From Arthrobacter frigidicola (GTDB lineage Bacteria > Actinomycetota > Actinomycetes > Actinomycetales > Micrococcaceae), in contig QZVU01000002.1 in the NCBI GenBank assembly GCA_003602285.1, positions 496,001-560,000 of the forward strand: a stretch of 64,000 nucleotides of DNA, in the 5' to 3' direction. Below are positions 35,264 through 43,833 of the stretch, in pieces. Below the pieces are notes generated by a model. The model was not told the DNA's origin and did not search any database. It worked only from the letters and a program-made list of their open reading frames with translations. The first letter of the stretch is position 1. Each line of letters opens with the position of its first letter. A program made the position numbers and the translations under genes.

Positions 35264-35496
35264 GCGCCTACCGTTACTACGACGAGGGTCTGACCTCGGA
35301 ACGTGAACTAAGAAGCCGAATCGCCACGGTTCTGGCCGGGGCCGATGTTCCCCTGTTGGTCACATCCCTCGCCCACAGCACCATCGAATTTGTGAAGCGG
35401 ACCGCGTCGGCCCGGGGAGAGACGGTCGAACAGGTCATGGAAGCCATTGAAGATGAACTCCGTCCCTTCACCGATCCCAAGATGCCGCGCACCTGA
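35197..35496 (+). CDS. small conserved-looking protein, unknown function
   Basis: From ATG 35197 the protein has 99 residues, a starting MADKQIPPSDIIANAQRVFEVLSAYRYYDEGLTSERELRSRIATVL and a helical end with many charges. In-frame ATG 35119 after CAGGGA would add 26 Pro-rich residues. It is all-helical and soluble by appearance. I do not recognise a family. It overlaps the read-through tail of the dehydrogenase in a different frame, which argues that the tail, not this gene, is the accidental frame. A strong terminator follows 30 bases later. Confidence 0.6.
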   Translation: MADKQIPPSDIIANAQRVFEVLSAYRYYDEGLTSERELRSRIATVLAGADVPLLVTSLAHSTIEFVKRTASARGETVEQVMEAIEDELRPFTDPKMPRT

Positions 35497-35526
35497 CTGC
35501 CCCCGACCTTGGCCCTGTCCGCAAAA

Positions 35527-35568
35527 ATCACTGCGGGCGCCGGTCCAAGAACCGGCGCCCGCAGTGAT
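35527..35568. terminator. bidirectional hairpin terminator, 18-bp perfect stem
   Basis: Positions 35527-35544 pair perfectly with 35551-35568 around a 6-nt loop. It lies between convergent genes (small protein, and alpha/beta hydrolase ending at 35656). Confidence 0.85.
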
Positions 35569-35655
35569 GATCAGCCCTATCCCTCACCGGTCGATGCCGG
35601 CTCTGATGCCAGTCGCAGGTTTCATCGGCCGCCCCCGGTGAAGGGTAAGGAGTTC

Positions 35656-36642
35656 TTAGGCGGCGTCGGCTACGGGCAGCCGTCCGAGGGTGCGGCCCAT
35701 CCAGGAGTCCCGTGCGGCCACGGCGGCGACGGACAGCAGCGCTTCGGGTGCTGCGCCGTCGAAGATGTGGAAGCCGCCGGCCCAGACGTGCAGTTCCGCC
35801 TGCACCCCGGCCGCCCACAGGCGGGACGCGTAGGCGACGTCCTCATCGCGGAAGACCTCGGCCGATCCGACGTCGATGAACGCCGGCGGCAGGCCCGTCA
35901 GGTCGGTCGCCCGGGCCGGTGCGCTGTAGATGTCGACGGCGTCGGTCCCGCGGCGCTCGCCCAGCAGGGCGTCCCAGCCCGTGGAATTACTTTCGCGGCT
36001 CCACGAGCCGGTCTGGGTGTACTGGTGGCTTGACGCGGTGGCGTCGCGGTCATCGAGCATGGGGCTCAGCAGCATCTGGGCGATCAGGGCCGGGCCCTTC
36101 CGGTCGCGGGCCAGCAGCGTCACGCCGGCCGAAAGGCCGGCGCCGGCGGAGGTCCCGGCGATCATCACGCGCTCGCTGTCAATTCCGAGTTCGCCGGCGT
36201 TCTCGACGAGCCAGAGCAGTCCCGCGTAGGCGTCCTCCACAGGGCCCGGTGCCGGGCTCTCCGGGGCGAGCCGGTATTCGAGCGAGACGACGACGGCGCG
36301 GTGCTCGACGGCCCAGTCGAGGACGTGCCCGATGCCGGTGAAGCGGTTTCCGATGATCATTCCGCCGCCGTGCAGGAAGTAGATGGCCGGAGCTGAGGCG
36401 TCCTTGTCGGCGGGGGTGAAGACCGAGGCGATGATCTCGCTGCCCGGGCGGGCGATGGTGTACTCGCGGTGTGAGATGGCGCGGGTCGCGAGGAGGTCCT
36501 CGAGGGTGGGGCCGAACGGATTGGCCCGGAGGAAATCGATCATGTCGGCGGTGACCGTTGAGGGCAGCGGGCTGTTGTCGAGCAGTTCGGCCAGTTCGGG
36601 GTCGTACGGCGGACGGGCGGGGGTGGTGGGGGCGGTGGTCAT
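35656..36642 (-). CDS. alpha/beta hydrolase, hormone-sensitive lipase (HSL) family
   Basis: The 328-residue protein has the HSL oxyanion motif HGGGM and the nucleophile elbow GTSAGAG, then DVGSAEVFRDE with the catalytic Asp and GGFHIFDG with the His. These carboxylesterases cleave short-chain esters. No signal peptide. AAAGGAAACCCC precedes ATG 36642. The quinone-reductase-like gene lies upstream in the same direction (48-base gap), so they may be co-transcribed. The specific substrate is unknown. Confidence 0.93.
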   Translation of the reverse strand: MTTAPTTPARPPYDPELAELLDNSPLPSTVTADMIDFLRANPFGPTLEDLLATRAISHREYTIARPGSEIIASVFTPADKDASAPAIYFLHGGGMIIGNRFTGIGHVLDWAVEHRAVVVSLEYRLAPESPAPGPVEDAYAGLLWLVENAGELGIDSERVMIAGTSAGAGLSAGVTLLARDRKGPALIAQMLLSPMLDDRDATASSHQYTQTGSWSRESNSTGWDALLGERRGTDAVDIYSAPARATDLTGLPPAFIDVGSAEVFRDEDVAYASRLWAAGVQAELHVWAGGFHIFDGAAPEALLSVAAVAARDSWMGRTLGRLPVADAA

Positions 36643-36690
36643 GGGGTTTCCTTTGAAGGCTGTGGGTGGGGGAGGGGCGGAGGGTTCAGT

Positions 36691-37611
36691 TCAGGCCTGG
36701 TTGGCTCCGGAGACGACAATCTTGCCGCGGAGGTGTCCGCCCTGGCTGAGCGCGAGGGCCTGGGGGACCTGCTCGAAGGGGAACTTTCGGGCGATCTCGG
36801 TCTGGAAGGCGCCCCGGGCGGCGAGGTCGAGCACCGGGGAAAGGGTTTCGGCGGTGAGGGCCGTGGGATCGCCTGCGGCGACGATCGCCCCTTGGGCCCC
36901 GGCGGCGAAGTCGACGATGGTGATGATGCGGGATGCCGGCACGAGCCCGGCGACGCGGGCGATGAATTCCTGGCCTGCGGTGTCGAACGCGGCGTCGACG
37001 CCCTGGGGTGCGGCGGCCGTGATCTCGTCGATCATGGTCTCTCCGTAGGTCACCGGTGTTGCGCCGAGGGAGCGGAGGTAGTCGTGGTTGTCGGGGCTGG
37101 CGGTGCCGATCACCTTGTGGCCGTCGGCGACGAGGATCTGTACGACGGCGCTTCCTACGGCACCGGCCGCACCGTTGACGACGACGGTGGATGCCGGCGC
37201 CGGCGCCAGCAGGGACAGGCCGCGCTGCGAGGTTTCACCGGAGGTGGCCAGGGTGACCGCCTGCTCGGCCGTCAGGCCCTCAGGGATCACCGCGAGCCGG
37301 GCGGCGCCGGTGACGGCCTTCTCCGCGAAGGCTCCGCTGTCGGCAAAACCGACCACACGGTCGCCGACATTGAAGCCCTCGACGCCGTCGCCGACCTCGA
37401 GCACCGTGCCGGCGATGTCCGTCCCCAGAACCGCCGGCAGCGGCAGCGGGAACATCTCGGCGAGGTAGCCGTTGCTGAACTTCCAGTCCAGCGGGTTGAC
37501 GCCGATCGCTTCGACGGCAACCTTTACCTGCCCGGCGGCTGCGGTGGGCTCATCGGCCTCGCCGAGGACGATGGAGTCGGGGCCGTAGCTGTTGAGGAGA
37601 TGCGCTTTCAT
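36691..37611 (-). CDS. NADP-dependent oxidoreductase, MDR family (zinc-free quinone oxidoreductase type)
   Basis: The 306-residue protein has the N-terminal GroES-like fold (VEAIGVNPLDWKFSNGYLAEMFPLPLPAVLGTDIAGTV) and the nucleotide motif VNGAAGAVGSAVVQI. No structural zinc Cys set is present, as in quinone oxidoreductases (QOR) and zeta-crystallin. It reduces quinones or enones with NADPH. AAAGGACC before ATG 37611 fixes the start. The upstream gap contains a palindrome and a hairpin and separates it from the SDR gene of the MarR-controlled operon. Confidence 0.92.
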   Translation of the reverse strand: MKAHLLNSYGPDSIVLGEADEPTAAAGQVKVAVEAIGVNPLDWKFSNGYLAEMFPLPLPAVLGTDIAGTVLEVGDGVEGFNVGDRVVGFADSGAFAEKAVTGAARLAVIPEGLTAEQAVTLATSGETSQRGLSLLAPAPASTVVVNGAAGAVGSAVVQILVADGHKVIGTASPDNHDYLRSLGATPVTYGETMIDEITAAAPQGVDAAFDTAGQEFIARVAGLVPASRIITIVDFAAGAQGAIVAAGDPTALTAETLSPVLDLAARGAFQTEIARKFPFEQVPQALALSQGGHLRGKIVVSGANQA

Positions 37612-37683
37612 GATGGGTCCTTTGGTCTGGGGGTCGTTCAGGGGCTGTGGGTGAAGTTGCGGGTCTGGGCCTGCATCCCGCAA

Positions 37684-37697
37684 GGTGGTCGACCACC
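37684..37697. promoter_or_regulatory. 14-bp perfect palindrome upstream of the MDR oxidoreductase
   Basis: GGTGGTC and GACCACC join without spacer, 73 bases upstream of the start codon. A related half-site GTGGTCGG occurs at 37711-37718. A repressor site is plausible; no regulator gene is adjacent. Confidence 0.45.
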
Positions 37698-37808
37698 CAT
37701 TTGGAAATATGTGGTCGGCCCCGTTTTCTTTCATGCTGTTGGAACCAGAGACCGACGCACATTATTCCGGCCGGACCTCAAGGTGCCGTCGAGATCGCCG
37801 CAACATTA

Positions 37809-37827
37809 CCCTTCGGGTACCGAAGGG
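37809..37827 (-). terminator. short hairpin behind the SDR gene
   Basis: CCCTTCGG (37809-37816) pairs with CCGAAGGG (37820-37827) around GTA, 56 bases past the SDR stop in the direction of transcription. It probably ends the MFS-FAD-SDR operon. Confidence 0.55.
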
Positions 37828-37882
37828 GGCCCCAGTGCGCCGGACGGTCCGGGGCCCACCGAGGCCGAACCGTCCGCCTGGC

Positions 37883-38653
37883 TCAGGGATGCTCCGGCGC
37901 GCTTCCCGAGGGACCGGCGGTCTTGTCCACGAGGTAGTGAAGCACCTCGCCGGTCAGGGGACTCGTGCCGGCGATAAGTTCGGCCAGGTGGATTCCGACC
38001 TCGGTGCCCTCGATCCAGCGCGGGTCGTCGATCCCGGCGAGCTGCCGCGCCCGGGTACGGACGACGCCGAGAATCACCTCATGGATGCGCGGTCCACGCC
38101 CGGCCAGCTCAGCCGCGAGGGTGCGGGTGAGGGACTTCGTCGCCGCGGCGGTCAGCGCGACGCCGCCGGCGCCGGGGAAAGGAAGGTTGGCGCTGAGCCC
38201 GTTGAGCTGCACCAGCACCCCGCCGGCACTGATGTGTGGGACCAGGGCGCGATATAGGCGGAACACGGTGGTCTGGTTCGCCGCGAGCAGGGCGTCCCAT
38301 TCGGCATCGGTCAGGGCCAGCAGGGGCTTGCGGCCCTGATTTCCCCACGACGCGACGCTCACGATGACGGCGTCGAACCCACCGCGTTCGGCGGCAAGGG
38401 CCGTCACCGCGTGGTCCAGGTCCTCCGCCAGGGCGTCAAGCACCGTGGTGTGAAGGCGTGGGGAGCGCAGCCGGGAGGCAAGCTCATCGAGACGGCTGCT
38501 GCTCCTGCCCGCGGCTATGACGGCCGCGCCGGCGTCGACGAGGGCGCGGACCACGCCTTCGCCGACACCGCCCGCACCTCCAACGACGAGTGCTGTCCTG
38601 CCGTTTAGGTCGGTGTGCGGGTGGGCCCACGCGGGCCTGGTGAGGGTATTCAT
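37883..38653 (-). CDS. SDR family protein lacking the catalytic Tyr
   Basis: The 256-residue protein has an SDR cofactor motif (VVGGAGGVGEGV at about residues 23-34) and a Rossmann layout, but the region that should read YxxxK is ALTAAATKS; the Lys is kept and the Tyr position is Ala. It may be a binding protein, a regulator of the operon's enzymes, or an SDR with altered chemistry. AAAGGAAAACG precedes ATG 38653. It is the third gene after the MFS exporter and the FAD oxidoreductase, 37 bases behind the latter. Confidence 0.82.
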   Translation of the reverse strand: MNTLTRPAWAHPHTDLNGRTALVVGGAGGVGEGVVRALVDAGAAVIAAGRSSSRLDELASRLRSPRLHTTVLDALAEDLDHAVTALAAERGGFDAVIVSVASWGNQGRKPLLALTDAEWDALLAANQTTVFRLYRALVPHISAGGVLVQLNGLSANLPFPGAGGVALTAAATKSLTRTLAAELAGRGPRIHEVILGVVRTRARQLAGIDDPRWIEGTEVGIHLAELIAGTSPLTGEVLHYLVDKTAGPSGSAPEHP

Positions 38654-38690
38654 CGTTTTCCTTTGCGGGTCGGAGGAGACGTCGGGAGGG

Positions 38691-40025
38691 TCATGGTCTC
38701 AGGGGAAAGTTGGCATTGAAGAGACCCGCCGGGTCGTAGGCGGCCTTCAGATCGCGGAGCCTGGCCAGGGATGCCGGTGGAAAGGCGTCGGCGAGCCGGC
38801 GCGGATCCTTGTCCATCTCGAAGCTCAGGTAAAGCCCGTCGAGGTGGGGATGAAGCCCTTCCCACTCCCGCCAGAGTTCTCCTCGGCGGGCAGGGTCGGA
38901 GCCGACGAAGATGGAGAAGTTCTGGTGCCGGTGCCCATAGGCGGTGGCGCCGGCGTCGACGTCGTTGATTCTCCCGCCGACCGCGCGGATCTGCAGCGTG
39001 GCGGCGGTCCCGCTGGCGAGCATCCCGGAAAGCCGGACGGCGATGGCGGCGTCGAGGTGAACGACGAGCCCGCTTCGCGTCTGCAGCGACACCGCACCGG
39101 TATGCGGGGCGCGGGTGGAGGACACCACCGCGGCGTAGGGCACGGCCTGGGGCCCACCGCCGAGAACCGGGGCCAGCACCGAGAACGGCGTGAGGGCCCG
39201 TCGGGCGGCGTCCGCGTCCAGCCCCGCGTAGACGATGCTCGCCATGCCGGCGGTGGACCCGGCGAACAGGTAGAGGAACGCCGTGATTTCCCGGGGTGCC
39301 GCTTCGACGGTGTCGCCCCACCGCTGCAGGAACCCAACAGTGTCCGAGATGTCGTACTGGACGGTGGTGGAAATGACGCCGGGGACCTTGGAGGCAGTGA
39401 ACTCGAACTCCGTCACGATGCCGAAATTCGCTCCCGCCCCCCGGACCGCCCAGAAAAGGTCCGGATTCTCGGCCGCGCTCGCTGTCAGCACCTTGCCCCC
39501 GGCGGTTACGACGGTGGCCGCGGTCATGGAATCAATGGCCAGTCCATGCTTGCGTCCCATCAGGCCGATTCCGCCGGCCGTGGCGAGCCCGCCCACCCCG
39601 ACATCGCCGGAGTCACCCGAGCTGATTGCCAGGCCGGCAGGGGAGAGGGCCTGTGCGACCTCACCCCACCGTGCGCCCGGACCGACGCGCACCCGCCCCG
39701 TGCCTGAATCGAGGACGTCGACCGTGTTCATCGCGGAGAGGTCAAGGACGATCCCGCCGTCATTGGTGGAGGTGCTGCTGATGCCGTGGCCGCCGCTGCG
39801 CACACTCAGGGGGAGGCCCGACGCCGTCGTATAGGACAGCGCGTCAACGACGGCTCCGGCCGTGCGCGGGCGCAGTACGGCCGCCGGTGAACCCCGGTAG
39901 GAGTAGGTGTGCCGCAGCGGCCCGTACCTCGGGTCGGAGGGGAGAACCAGGCCTTCGCGGAGGGATGAGGGCAGCGACGAGCGGGTAATGCCGCCGGCCA
40001 TGCCGCGCAGCGGTGCTGAACTCAT
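38691..40025 (-). CDS. FAD-binding oxidoreductase (berberine-bridge / VAO-type)
   Basis: The 444-residue protein has the FAD-binding part SVRSGGHGISSTSTNDGGIVLDLSAMN with the His that can carry covalent FAD, then GLATAGGIGLMGRKHGLAIDS, and the C-terminal BBE-type ending YDPAGLFNANFPLRP. The Cys of bicovalent members is absent (SGDSGDVGVGG). It oxidises an alcohol, amine or sugar with oxygen. ATG 40025 overlaps the stop of the MFS gene (ATGA), so the pair is coupled. A much longer frame upstream is the antisense-like shadow over the MFS gene. Confidence 0.9.
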   Translation of the reverse strand: MSSAPLRGMAGGITRSSLPSSLREGLVLPSDPRYGPLRHTYSYRGSPAAVLRPRTAGAVVDALSYTTASGLPLSVRSGGHGISSTSTNDGGIVLDLSAMNTVDVLDSGTGRVRVGPGARWGEVAQALSPAGLAISSGDSGDVGVGGLATAGGIGLMGRKHGLAIDSMTAATVVTAGGKVLTASAAENPDLFWAVRGAGANFGIVTEFEFTASKVPGVISTTVQYDISDTVGFLQRWGDTVEAAPREITAFLYLFAGSTAGMASIVYAGLDADAARRALTPFSVLAPVLGGGPQAVPYAAVVSSTRAPHTGAVSLQTRSGLVVHLDAAIAVRLSGMLASGTAATLQIRAVGGRINDVDAGATAYGHRHQNFSIFVGSDPARRGELWREWEGLHPHLDGLYLSFEMDKDPRRLADAFPPASLARLRDLKAAYDPAGLFNANFPLRP

Positions 40026-41491
40026 GTGCGGGCCCGGTCGGTCGATGCCGGCGTCGCACGCCGCTGCCGTATAGCCAGGAGCAGCAGCCCGCCGAGGACG
40101 ATGACGGCCGCCACCCCGAGCGCGGCACCGTACCCGGTGTCGACAGCGCCCGTTCCGGTTCCGCGAAGGGATCCGGTCACCGCGGCGGCGATGGCGCCGA
40201 TGACGGTGAGCCCCACCGCGCCGCCCAACTGCTGGGCGGTCTGGATCAGGCCGCTGACCGAGCCGGCCTCGCGGGGGCTGGCACCCGCAAGGGCCTGAGT
40301 GGTTGCCGAGGTGACCGCAATGCCGACCGCTGCACCGAAGGCCACGGTGGCCGGGACGAGAACGGCGGACGGCGCGCCGAGCGCGCTCGCCAGAGCCAGG
40401 GTCCCGGTGGCCAAGCCGAGCAGTGCAAGCCCGATGAACAGGGAGGCCAGCGGGCCCCGCACGGCGACAAGCCGCGGGGTGACCAGCGCGGCCCCGATGG
40501 TGGCGAGGGACATGGGCAGCATCATCAGTCCGGCGCCGATCGGTGAGAAACCGAGGGATCCCTGAAGGATGAGTGAGAGCAACAGCATCGTCGGGTACAG
40601 GGCCACGGCGACGAGGACCATGCCGATGTTCCCGCCGGTCGAGGGCCAGCGCCTGAGCAGGTGCGCCGGTATCAACGGAGCCGGCTTGCCCCGTTCGGTG
40701 AGGCCGAAGGCGGTGAGCAGAACGGCTCCGCCGACCAGCAGGCCCAGGGTGATCGGGGAGAGCCAGCCCTGCTCGTTGCCGAGGGTCAGGCCGCCGATCA
40801 GTGCGGAGATTCCGAGGAAGGACAGTACGGCACCCGAGACGTCCAGGCGCTGCGCTCCTCCCCGCGGGACGACGGGGATCAGCAGGGGAATGGCCGCCAG
40901 CATCAGCGCGATGAGGGGGACGTTCACCAGCAGTACTGCCCGCCAGCCCCAGGCTGCCGTGAAGCCCCCGCCCACCAGGACGCCAGCCGCGCCGCCGGAA
41001 CTGGCGACGGCGCCCCACACACCGATGGCGCGCCGTCGGGCCGCGGGATCGGCGAAGAGGGTCGTCAGCAGCGACAACGCAGTTGGGGCAAGCCCGGCGG
41101 CTGCGGCGCCCTGCACGGCACGGGCGGCGATGAGGGTCTCAAGAGTCGGCGCGAGTCCACCGGCCAGGGCCGCCGCGCCAAAGAGTCCCACCGAGATGGA
41201 GAACATCCGCCGCCGGCCGATGACATCACCCAGCCGTCCGCCGAACAGCAGCAGGGCGCCGAAGGTCAGCAGATAGGCCGACACGACCCACACAGACAGC
41301 GAAGCGGAGGCACTGAGATCGCCAATCAGGCTGGGGAGCGCCAGATTGACGCTGCTCGCGTTGAGCACCACCACGAACTGGGCCGCCGCCAGCAGGGCCA
41401 GCACCGCCCCTGCCCTCCGGCGCGGATTCTCGAGGGCGGGCGGCGGTGGGGCGGTTCGGCCGTGGAGGGTGGGTTGGAGGATGGGCGGCAT
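40022..41491 (-). CDS. DHA2 family MFS drug exporter (EmrB/QacA type)
   Basis: The 489-residue protein has 14 predicted membrane segments and motifs A (GGRLGDVIGRRRMF) and C-like regions (GAVASSGGAAGVLVGGGFTAAWGWRAVLLVNVP) of DHA2 exporters. The start at 41491 follows GAAAGG. It exports drugs or other lipophilic compounds in exchange for protons. It is the first gene of the operon MFS-FAD oxidoreductase-SDR, controlled from the divergent MarR gene through operators at 41560 and 41591. Confidence 0.93.
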   Translation of the reverse strand: MPPILQPTLHGRTAPPPPALENPRRRAGAVLALLAAAQFVVVLNASSVNLALPSLIGDLSASASLSVWVVSAYLLTFGALLLFGGRLGDVIGRRRMFSISVGLFGAAALAGGLAPTLETLIAARAVQGAAAAGLAPTALSLLTTLFADPAARRRAIGVWGAVASSGGAAGVLVGGGFTAAWGWRAVLLVNVPLIALMLAAIPLLIPVVPRGGAQRLDVSGAVLSFLGISALIGGLTLGNEQGWLSPITLGLLVGGAVLLTAFGLTERGKPAPLIPAHLLRRWPSTGGNIGMVLVAVALYPTMLLLSLILQGSLGFSPIGAGLMMLPMSLATIGAALVTPRLVAVRGPLASLFIGLALLGLATGTLALASALGAPSAVLVPATVAFGAAVGIAVTSATTQALAGASPREAGSVSGLIQTAQQLGGAVGLTVIGAIAAAVTGSLRGTGTGAVDTGYGAALGVAAVIVLGGLLLLAIRQRRATPASTDRART

Positions 41492-41559
41492 GAAAAGCCT
41501 TTCGGGAGTGCCCGCCTGGTCCTCCCGCTCGGGGCGGTGACGGCAGCCGGGTTGAGAAG

Positions 41560-41577
41560 TTGCTGACGCGTCAGCAA
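41560..41577. promoter_or_regulatory. MarR operator 1
   Basis: Perfect 18-bp palindrome TTGCTGACG/CGTCAGCAA, 69 bases upstream of the MFS start. Confidence 0.8.
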
Positions 41578-41590
41578 GACAGGAAAACTC

Positions 41591-41608
41591 TAGCTGACGC
41601 GTCAGCAA
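41591..41608. promoter_or_regulatory. MarR operator 2
   Basis: Same site as operator 1 with 16 of 18 positions equal; the inner 14 bases (41593-41606) are perfectly symmetric. Its centre is 31 bp from that of operator 1, about three helical turns. Confidence 0.8.
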
Positions 41609-41672
41609 TCCCGCAAGTCTTCAATGCTCTGGGCTCAAGCGGCCGAATGGCGGGATCCTGGCCCGGGTAGAC

Positions 41673-41690
41673 TTTCTGACATGTCAGCAA
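41673..41690. promoter_or_regulatory. MarR operator 3, overlapping the marR-type start codon
   Basis: Third, diverged copy: CTGACATGTCAG (41676-41687) is symmetric and the right flank CAGCAA is kept. It covers the end of a TAGACT -10 box (41668-41673) and the ATG at 41681, so binding should block the regulator's own transcription. Confidence 0.75.
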
Positions 41691-42172
41691 ACATGACCGA
41701 GCGTCAACTCCGGACGTGGGAGAACCTTCAGGAGGTCACCGAGCTGCTTCGGCGCGAGGTCGGCCGTGACCTGTGGAACGACGCGAAGCTGTCGGAGGCC
41801 GAGTTCACGGTGCTGGCCCATCTTTCGATGGCTGCCAAAGGCACGGCGCGGCCGTCCGAGTGTGCGCGCGCCATCGGCTGGGACTCAAGCCGCCTCGCCC
41901 ACCAGCTCCGCCGGCTGGAGAAGCGCGGGCTTGTCGAAAAGGCGGCGAGCGAGGCCGCCGACGGCCGGGCCTCCCTGATCGCGCTCACGGACGATGGGCG
42001 CACCGCCTACCGGCGCGCCCTCGGGCCGCATCTGCGGTCAGCGCAGAAGTGGTTCGCCGACGCGCTCAGCGATGAACAGGTGGACAACCTCGCCGATGCG
42101 CTTGAGACCCTGCTGCGGCATGGTTCACACCTCGCAGCGGCTACGGCTCCGACGGCGGAACCGCGGGCCTGA
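41681..42172 (+). CDS. MarR family transcriptional regulator
   Basis: The 163-residue protein has a winged helix with the helix-turn-helix at about residues 62-85 (RPSECARAIGWDSSRLAHQLRRLEKRGLVEKAA) and the wing DGRASLIALTDDGR. ATG 41681 lies 7 bases after a TAGACT box without ribosome site, so a leaderless mRNA is likely; ATG 41693 is an in-frame alternative. It diverges from the MFS-FAD-SDR operon with three copies of an 18-bp palindrome between them, and probably represses both directions until a toxic ligand binds. Confidence 0.93.
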   Translation: MSANMTERQLRTWENLQEVTELLRREVGRDLWNDAKLSEAEFTVLAHLSMAAKGTARPSECARAIGWDSSRLAHQLRRLEKRGLVEKAASEAADGRASLIALTDDGRTAYRRALGPHLRSAQKWFADALSDEQVDNLADALETLLRHGSHLAAATAPTAEPRA

Positions 42173-42249
42173 CGGCGTGCCGGTCACGCGTGCTTGGTTT
42201 CAGCTGAAGGCATGCCCCGGCTCCAACGATCCCCCCGTTCGGCCGCGGG

Positions 42250-43677
42250 TCAGCGGGGCGCGACGTTGTGGTTGAGCCGAAAGACGTTCCGCGGGTCGAC
42301 CTCTGTCTTGAGTGCGGTGAGCCGGTCGAAGACCTCGCCGCGGTAGACTGCGGCGTCGTCGGGGGCGCGGGTCCCCGGGTCGGGCGCGGCCGGTTCCTCA
42401 GCGCCCATAAAGTTGACGTACCGGCCGGGCGCGGCGTGCGGGGCGATGTCCCCGGAGAGCGACTTCACAAACCCCACGTTCCGCTCGTCGTCGCCGTCGT
42501 GGGTCCAGAATCCGTAGATGTTCAGCCAGTAGGGCGACTGGCGGTCGGGGAACGGGGTGGCGCCGGCCGGCACCCGGGCGACCGCTCCGCCCATGTGGTG
42601 GATGTCGAATCCGGTGCCCTGCCAAGTCTGTTCGGCGGCCCGACGGAGGAGGATCTCCTGGACCTCCGGTGAGAGATGCTTCAGGGCGGAGTTGCGCCAG
42701 TAGGCGCGCACGCCCTTGGGGAAGAGCTCGTCGACGGCGGACTGCCAGCCGGTCCAGGTGGCCGCCTCCACCTCCTCCATCTCGGGAGGGGCTGCGGCAC
42801 GCAGGTCGGCAATGAGCGCTTCCCCGACGCTCTGGTCGCCACCGGCCCAGAGGAATCCGACGATCATCAGCGGATCTGTCCCCATCTCCCAGTGCGGCGG
42901 CGGGGTGATGAAGGTCAGGATGCTGTTCAGGTCATCGGGGAGCGTCTCGGTCCAGGCGGCGTAGGCGGCCAGGGCAGTGTTCCACGTCCGCGGGGTGTAG
43001 ACCAGGTTGCCGGCGTAGAGGGGCTGGGGGAGGCGGTGGGCCCGGAAGGTGAATGAGGAGACGACGCCGAAGTTGCCGCCTCCGCCCCGCAGGCCCCAGA
43101 ACAGCTCCGGATTCTGCTGTTCATCGGCCTCGACCACCTTCCCGGACGCGGTGACGACCCGCGCCGAGACCAGGTTGTCGATGCTCAGCCCGTAGGGCCG
43201 CGTCAGCCATCCCATGCCCCCGCCCAGGGCGAGCCCGCCCACGCCCGTCGCCGACACGACTCCCAGCGGCACCGCCAGCCCGTGGGGTTCGGTCGCGGCG
43301 TCCACCTGCGCCAGCGTCGCCCCGCCCCCGATCCGGACCAGGCCCCGGTCGGCGTCGACGTCCACCGCGGACAGGGCGCCGAGGTCGAGCACGATCCCGC
43401 CGTCCACCGTGCCGTTACCTGCCACGCTGTGCCCGCCGCCGCGGACGGCAAGCGGGATCCCGTGTTCGATGGAGCACCGGATGGCGGCGGCAATGTCGTC
43501 TTCGCCGACGGCCCTGAGGACGGCCGCGGGCCGGCGGTCGATCATGGCGTTCCAGACGCGCCGGGCGTCGTCGTACTCCGGGTGGGCTTCGTCGATCACC
43601 TCCCCCGACGTTTCCGCGGTGAGGGCGAGGACGGCGGCCGCAGCGCCGTCATGACTGGGCATCAGGGGAGTGTGCAT
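42250..43677 (-). CDS. FAD-binding oxidoreductase with BBE domain
   Basis: The 475-residue protein has the FAD site AVRGGGHSVAGNGTVDGGIVLDLG with His83 for covalent flavin, GVVSATGVGGLALGGGMGWLTRPYG without the second Cys, and the BBE-type C-terminus DPRNVFRLNHNVAP. It belongs to the same superfamily as the proteins at 38691 and 51598 but is only distantly similar to them. No signal peptide. ATG 43677 starts at the edge of a 156-bp gap to the dehalogenase-like hydrolase gene. Substrate unknown; related enzymes oxidise sugars or alkaloids. Confidence 0.92.
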   Translation of the reverse strand: MHTPLMPSHDGAAAAVLALTAETSGEVIDEAHPEYDDARRVWNAMIDRRPAAVLRAVGEDDIAAAIRCSIEHGIPLAVRGGGHSVAGNGTVDGGIVLDLGALSAVDVDADRGLVRIGGGATLAQVDAATEPHGLAVPLGVVSATGVGGLALGGGMGWLTRPYGLSIDNLVSARVVTASGKVVEADEQQNPELFWGLRGGGGNFGVVSSFTFRAHRLPQPLYAGNLVYTPRTWNTALAAYAAWTETLPDDLNSILTFITPPPHWEMGTDPLMIVGFLWAGGDQSVGEALIADLRAAAPPEMEEVEAATWTGWQSAVDELFPKGVRAYWRNSALKHLSPEVQEILLRRAAEQTWQGTGFDIHHMGGAVARVPAGATPFPDRQSPYWLNIYGFWTHDGDDERNVGFVKSLSGDIAPHAAPGRYVNFMGAEEPAAPDPGTRAPDDAAVYRGEVFDRLTALKTEVDPRNVFRLNHNVAPR

Positions 43678-43833
43678 GATTCACCGACCGGCCGCGTCGG
43701 GGCTCCGTCTGAGTCCGCGGGGAAACGTGGCGGGTCCATTATCCGGCCCACCGATTTGGCGGGTCAACGGATTTCAGCAGGATTACAGGCCGTGCCGGCC
43801 GCCCGCTCACCCGCAGCCGCCGTCGTGCCCGAC

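Noticed and set aside
36733-37977. Plus-strand 414-codon frame over the MDR oxidoreductase
   Set aside because: Gly/Asp-rich shadow without motifs opposite a clear oxidoreductase.
40026-41018. N-terminal extension of the FAD oxidoreductase frame
   Set aside because: The extension is read out of frame through the MFS gene; ATG 40025 overlapping the MFS stop gives a complete FAD protein.
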